32,977 nt of DNA from the NCBI GenBank assembly GCA_032160545.1, contig JAVHVN010000189.1:1-32977 (forward strand). The letters are read 5' to 3'. Shown piece after piece: positions 30,424 through 32,977 of the stretch. How positions within the stretch are numbered: the stretch's first letter is position 1; every line of letters begins with the position of its first letter. This DNA is from DATGFB01 sp032160545. Lineage in GTDB: Bacteria > Actinomycetota > Actinomycetes > Mycobacteriales > Jatrophihabitantaceae. The position numbers and the translations under genes were made by a program. The notes below the pieces were generated by a model. That model made no database searches. It saw only the letters and a program-made list of their open reading frames with translations, and was not told the DNA's origin.

Positions 30424-30924
30424 TCAGCGGACAACAGCGTCCAGGGCCTTCTTCATCGCGCTGGGCTGCGCAGGCGACCGAGGCGCCTTCTGCTTCGCCT
30501 CGAGCAGCTCGGCCCCGAGCTCCTGCAGCTGCTTGCGCCCGAGTGCCTCGCGGACCTTCGGGAACCAGTCCTGCTCCTCCTCGTCGATGTGGTGCGTCAC
30601 ACTCTCGATGAGGACGCTCGTCTTGGCGTCGAACCGCTCGTTGTCAGGTGACATGGCGGACAGCTCCATCACGAGGACGTCGGCGACGTGATGCTCCTCG
30701 TAGGACTCGAGGATGTCGTCCTCCAGGTCGGGGACGAACGCCCGAACGCGCGGGTACATGACCTCGTTCTCGATGTAGGTGTGCACGGTGAGCAACTCGA
30801 TGATCTTGGCGACGATCTGGGCCTTGGTCTCCGTTGCGCGGTCGCCGGCTGATGGGAACCGGCGGAACAGGGCCTTGATCTCCTTGTGGTCCTGCTTGAG
30901 CAGGACGATTGCGTCGCTCGACAC
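30424..30924 (-). CDS. Hemerythrin-like HHE domain protein
   Basis: A 166-aa four-helix diiron protein. Candidate iron ligands follow the hemerythrin pattern: His13 (KQDHKEI), His48 and Glu52 (VHTYIENE), the His pair of YEEHHVADVL, and H-x-x-x-E in VTHHIDEEEQDWFP. It is probably cytoplasmic and could sense or store oxygen, nitric oxide or iron. The start is a GTG at 30924 with GGAG 7 nt upstream; an ATG 31 codons further upstream lacks family sequence. The basic C-terminal tail (SAMKKALDAVVR) is variable in the family. Confidence 0.88.
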   Translation of the reverse strand: MSSDAIVLLKQDHKEIKALFRRFPSAGDRATETKAQIVAKIIELLTVHTYIENEVMYPRVRAFVPDLEDDILESYEEHHVADVLVMELSAMSPDNERFDAKTSVLIESVTHHIDEEEQDWFPKVREALGRKQLQELGAELLEAKQKAPRSPAQPSAMKKALDAVVR

Positions 30925-31026
30925 TGGAAAACTCCACTCTGTGTGACGGTGTGGGCTCGCGGCGGCGCCACGGGCGCGCGATTTGTCGACAGCGTTCCCC
31001 CGCCGGCATCCGCTCAATCCGCGCCG

Positions 31027-32031
31027 TCAGCTCTCCCGAACGACGTCCGTCACGGCCTTGTCCGGTCGCAGTCCGCGCCACGCGGGGTGGCGCAACCGGC
31101 CGTCCGGCGTCCACTCGCTGAACGCCACCTCGCCGACCAGCTTCGGCGTTACCCAGTGCGCGTCCTTCGCGTGTGCTCTCGGCACGTCGGGTGCGAACGG
31201 TGAGCTCGTGCGCGCGAGGCGGCTCAGACGGCTCATCAGGTCGTCGAGCGTCGCCTGCGTGAAGCCGGTGCCGACCTGGCCGATGAACTGCAGCCCGTCC
31301 TCGGCGGGCAGCCCCAGCAGCAGCGATCCGATCGTGCCCGCGCGCCGGCCCTGCCCGGGTCGCCAACCACCGACCACGACCTCCTGGGTGCGGATGTTCT
31401 TGATCTTGATCCAGTCCGGCGAGCGCCGGCCGGGCAGGTAGCGCGACTGCTGCCGCTTGGCGACGACACCTTCGAGCTGCCGGTCGACACTGGCCGCTAC
31501 GGCCGCGGCGCCCGATCCGTCGAACGCGGGCGGTGTCTGCCAGGCCGGGCCGCCGAGGTCGAGGCCGAGCAGCAGCTCGCGCCGCTCGCGGTACGGCGCT
31601 TCGAGCAACGACCGTCCGTCCAGGTGCAGGACGTCGAACGCGAGCAGCACGGCCGGGTCGGACGCCGCCAGGTGCCTCGCGGCGGCAGCCGATGCGACGT
31701 GCATGCGCTGCTGCAGCTTGCCGAAGCTGGGCCGGCCATCAGCGTCGAACGTGACGATCTCGCCGTCGAGCAGCGCCCGCCGGCCGTCGAGCGCGTCACC
31801 GAGCGCGCCAAGCTCCGGATAGCTCACCGTCATGTCCTTGTCGTTGCGGGACGTCAGCGTCACCCGTCCGCGATCGACACGGACGATCGCGCGCACGCCG
31901 TCCCACTTCATCTCGTACGCCCAGCCGGTGTCGTCCGCGGGCAACTCGCCGAGGGTCGCCAGCATGGGTGCGAGGTGTTCGGGCAGTTCCTCGCCGCGGC
32001 TCGCGCGCCGTGCGGTGTCCGTCGCTGCCAT
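31027..32031 (-). CDS. Stand-alone ATP-dependent DNA ligase (LigD ligase-domain type)
   Basis: A 334-aa ligase. The adenylation lysine is Lys42 in YEMKWDGVRA. Further nucleotidyltransferase motifs are SRNDKD, LLDGEIVTF, FDVLHLDG, EGVVAKR and DWIKIKN. An OB-fold domain follows (about 225-334, VVVGGWRPGQGRRAG onward). It corresponds to the ligase part of LigD without polymerase or nuclease domains, similar in size to other stand-alone NHEJ or repair ligases. No Ku gene is in view. The ATG at 32031 has a weak GGA upstream; the open frame extends far beyond it. The DHFR-like gene diverges 57 bp away. Confidence 0.88.
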   Translation of the reverse strand: MAATDTARRASRGEELPEHLAPMLATLGELPADDTGWAYEMKWDGVRAIVRVDRGRVTLTSRNDKDMTVSYPELGALGDALDGRRALLDGEIVTFDADGRPSFGKLQQRMHVASAAAARHLAASDPAVLLAFDVLHLDGRSLLEAPYRERRELLLGLDLGGPAWQTPPAFDGSGAAAVAASVDRQLEGVVAKRQQSRYLPGRRSPDWIKIKNIRTQEVVVGGWRPGQGRRAGTIGSLLLGLPAEDGLQFIGQVGTGFTQATLDDLMSRLSRLARTSSPFAPDVPRAHAKDAHWVTPKLVGEVAFSEWTPDGRLRHPAWRGLRPDKAVTDVVRES

Positions 32032-32088
32032 GAGTCCAGCCTGCCAGCAGCTTGCGTGGGCCTCACCCATTGGTGATAGTTCTCGACC

Positions 32089-32688
32089 ATGTCTAGCGTT
32101 TTGACCGACCTCTCGATTTCGGTGGACGGTTACATCGCCGGTCCGGACGACGGTCCGGGCAGCCCGCTGGGCACCGGCGGCGAGGCGCTCTTCCGCTGGT
32201 TCTCCGACGGCGACACCCCAGCGCGCCATTACCCGGACTTCCGGATGTCCGCCGCGAGCGCGCAGGTCTTCGACGCCCTGTGCGATCGGGTCGGCGCAGT
32301 CATCACCGGCCGGCGTACCTACGACATCGCGAACGGGTGGAACGGCGACGGGCCACTGCCCGGCGTGCCGTTGTTCGTGCTGACGAGCCACCCGCCCGCG
32401 GACGCTCCCCAGGGGGCGTCGAGGTACACCTTCGTGACCACGGGTATCCGCTCCGCAGTCGAGCAGGCCCGCGAGGCAGCGGGGGGCATGGACGTCAGCC
32501 TGATGGGATCCGCAGCGCCGCGGCAGGCGCTGCGGGCGGGTCTGCTCGACGAGATCCACCTGGCCCAGGTGCCCGTGCTCCTCGGCAGCGGCGTGCGGCT
32601 GCTCGACGGTACGGCGATCGACCTCGAGCCGATCGCCGTCGTCCCGGCGCCGGGCGCAACGCATCTCTCCTACCGCGTGCGGCGCTGA
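32089..32688 (+). CDS. Dihydrofolate reductase-fold (RibD C-terminal type) reductase
   Basis: A 199-aa protein of the RibD-C/DHFR-like superfamily. The N-terminal strand and loop SISVDGYIAGPDDGPG, the NADPH-binding GAVITGRRTYD, and the C-terminal MGSAAPRQALRAGLLDEIHLAQVPVLLGSG are typical. Such proteins reduce small heterocycles with NADPH. No riboflavin or folate operon surrounds it, so the substrate is unknown. The ATG lies 8 nt after GATAGT, which suggests a leaderless mRNA. Confidence 0.88.
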   Translation: MSSVLTDLSISVDGYIAGPDDGPGSPLGTGGEALFRWFSDGDTPARHYPDFRMSAASAQVFDALCDRVGAVITGRRTYDIANGWNGDGPLPGVPLFVLTSHPPADAPQGASRYTFVTTGIRSAVEQAREAAGGMDVSLMGSAAPRQALRAGLLDEIHLAQVPVLLGSGVRLLDGTAIDLEPIAVVPAPGATHLSYRVRR

Positions 32689-32696
32689 CGGGGCCC

Positions 32697-32977
32697 GTGT
32701 TCCACCTCGTCTTCGTCGAACCGCGCATCCCTCCGAACACCGGCAACGCCATCCGGCTGGCGGCGGTGACCGGAGCGCACCTGCACCTGGTCGAGCCGCT
32801 CGGCTTCGAGCTGACCGACGCGCAGGTGCGCCGGGCCGGCCTCGACTACCACGACCTCGCGACGGTCACCGTGCACGCGTCACTGGAGCAGCTGTGGGCC
32901 TCGCTTCGCCCGGAGCGGGTCTTCGCCTTCACCGCGTCGGCGACCACGTCGTACGCCGATATCGCCTACCGCGCCGG
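32697..32977 (+). CDS. trmL: tRNA (cytidine-34-2'-O)-methyltransferase TrmL, 5' part
   Basis: 93 codons before the window edge. The start is a GTG at 32697, 8 nt after the preceding stop. FVEPRIPPNTGNAIRLAAVTG is the SPOUT/TrmL N-terminal signature that binds tRNA and begins the knotted fold. LHLVEPLGFELTDAQVRRAGLDYHDL follows as in the family. It would methylate the wobble ribose of tRNA-Leu species with S-adenosylmethionine. The knot and cofactor motifs at the C-terminus lie outside the window. Confidence 0.9.
   Translation, partial: MFHLVFVEPRIPPNTGNAIRLAAVTGAHLHLVEPLGFELTDAQVRRAGLDYHDLATVTVHASLEQLWASLRPERVFAFTASATTSYADIAYRA

Noticed and set aside
1..32977. tRNA, rRNA, CRISPR, transposase, integrase, toxin-antitoxin or attachment site
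   Set aside because: Looked for on both strands; no cloverleaf, spaced repeats or mobile-element protein was recognised.

Overview
The window is high-GC DNA from an actinobacterium (Actinomycetota). It carries mycothiol synthase (mshD), the orphan regulator GlnR, an HbhA-like protein, a polyprenol-phosphomannose mannosyltransferase (MptB type) and an LmeA-like DUF2993 protein. GTG starts are frequent, and many genes appear to be read from leaderless mRNAs (a TANNNT-like -10 box 6-8 nt before the start codon). No tRNA, rRNA, CRISPR array, insertion sequence or prophage was seen; this is chromosomal core sequence. From memory, several gene neighbourhoods match Mycobacterium tuberculosis (Rv0811c-Rv0821c and Rv0474-Rv0476), but ThiX is missing and the pst operon sits between mshD and phoU. 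A non-mycobacterial actinomycete is likely; the genus cannot be set from sequence alone.

Layout. 1-3.7 kb: the 5' end of an unidentified gene, a large secreted choice-of-anchor-G-like surface protein, and a ChoD-type GMC oxidoreductase behind a clean palindromic operator. 3.7-8.7 kb: phosphate operon pstS-pstC-pstA-pstB-phoU (minus strand), with 11-bp-periodic PHO boxes upstream and a terminator-like hairpin between pstS and pstC. 8.8-10.4 kb: mshD and glnR. 10.5-13 kb: an alpha/beta hydrolase, a membrane protein and an LmeA-like protein. 13.0-14.4 kb: a leaderless cysteine-rich leader peptide, thiosulfate sulfurtransferase cysA and sseC. 14.5-17.2 kb: a partner-switching module (GAF-GAF-SpoIIE phosphatase, anti-sigma kinase, STAS antagonist). 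17.1-18.8 kb: DsrE protein, a 32-aa membrane microprotein in frame with a nitrobindin, and a TetR regulator. 19-20.7 kb: a small secreted four-cysteine protein and an AurF-type diiron protein with an iterated operator. 20.7-23.3 kb: a tiny gene with an extraordinary ribosome-binding site, then pabC, a Nur-like Fur regulator and ygfZ. 23.4-27.1 kb: an LxxTG-type surface protein, an MMPL transporter and an acetoacetate-decarboxylase-like protein. 27.1-28.6 kb: XRE regulator, HbhA-like protein and a DUF2516 protein. 28.7-33 kb: MptB, hemerythrin, a stand-alone ATP-dependent DNA ligase, a DHFR-like reductase and the start of trmL.

How they fit together. PstSCAB-PhoU is a phosphate uptake and sensing system placed next to the nitrogen regulator GlnR. 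CysA, SseC and DsrE point to sulfur-transfer chemistry under cysteine-responsive control. The SpoIIE/kinase/STAS trio would control an unseen sigma factor.

The most unusual element lies at 20774-20872 (minus strand): a stand-alone promoter overlapped by a palindrome, an 18-nt stretch able to pair with essentially the whole 3' tail of 16S rRNA, a TTG-started 12-codon ORF, and a strong stem-loop downstream. Second is the TGA-interrupted in-frame pair of a transmembrane microprotein and a nitrobindin lacking any ATG/GTG start (17536-18174).
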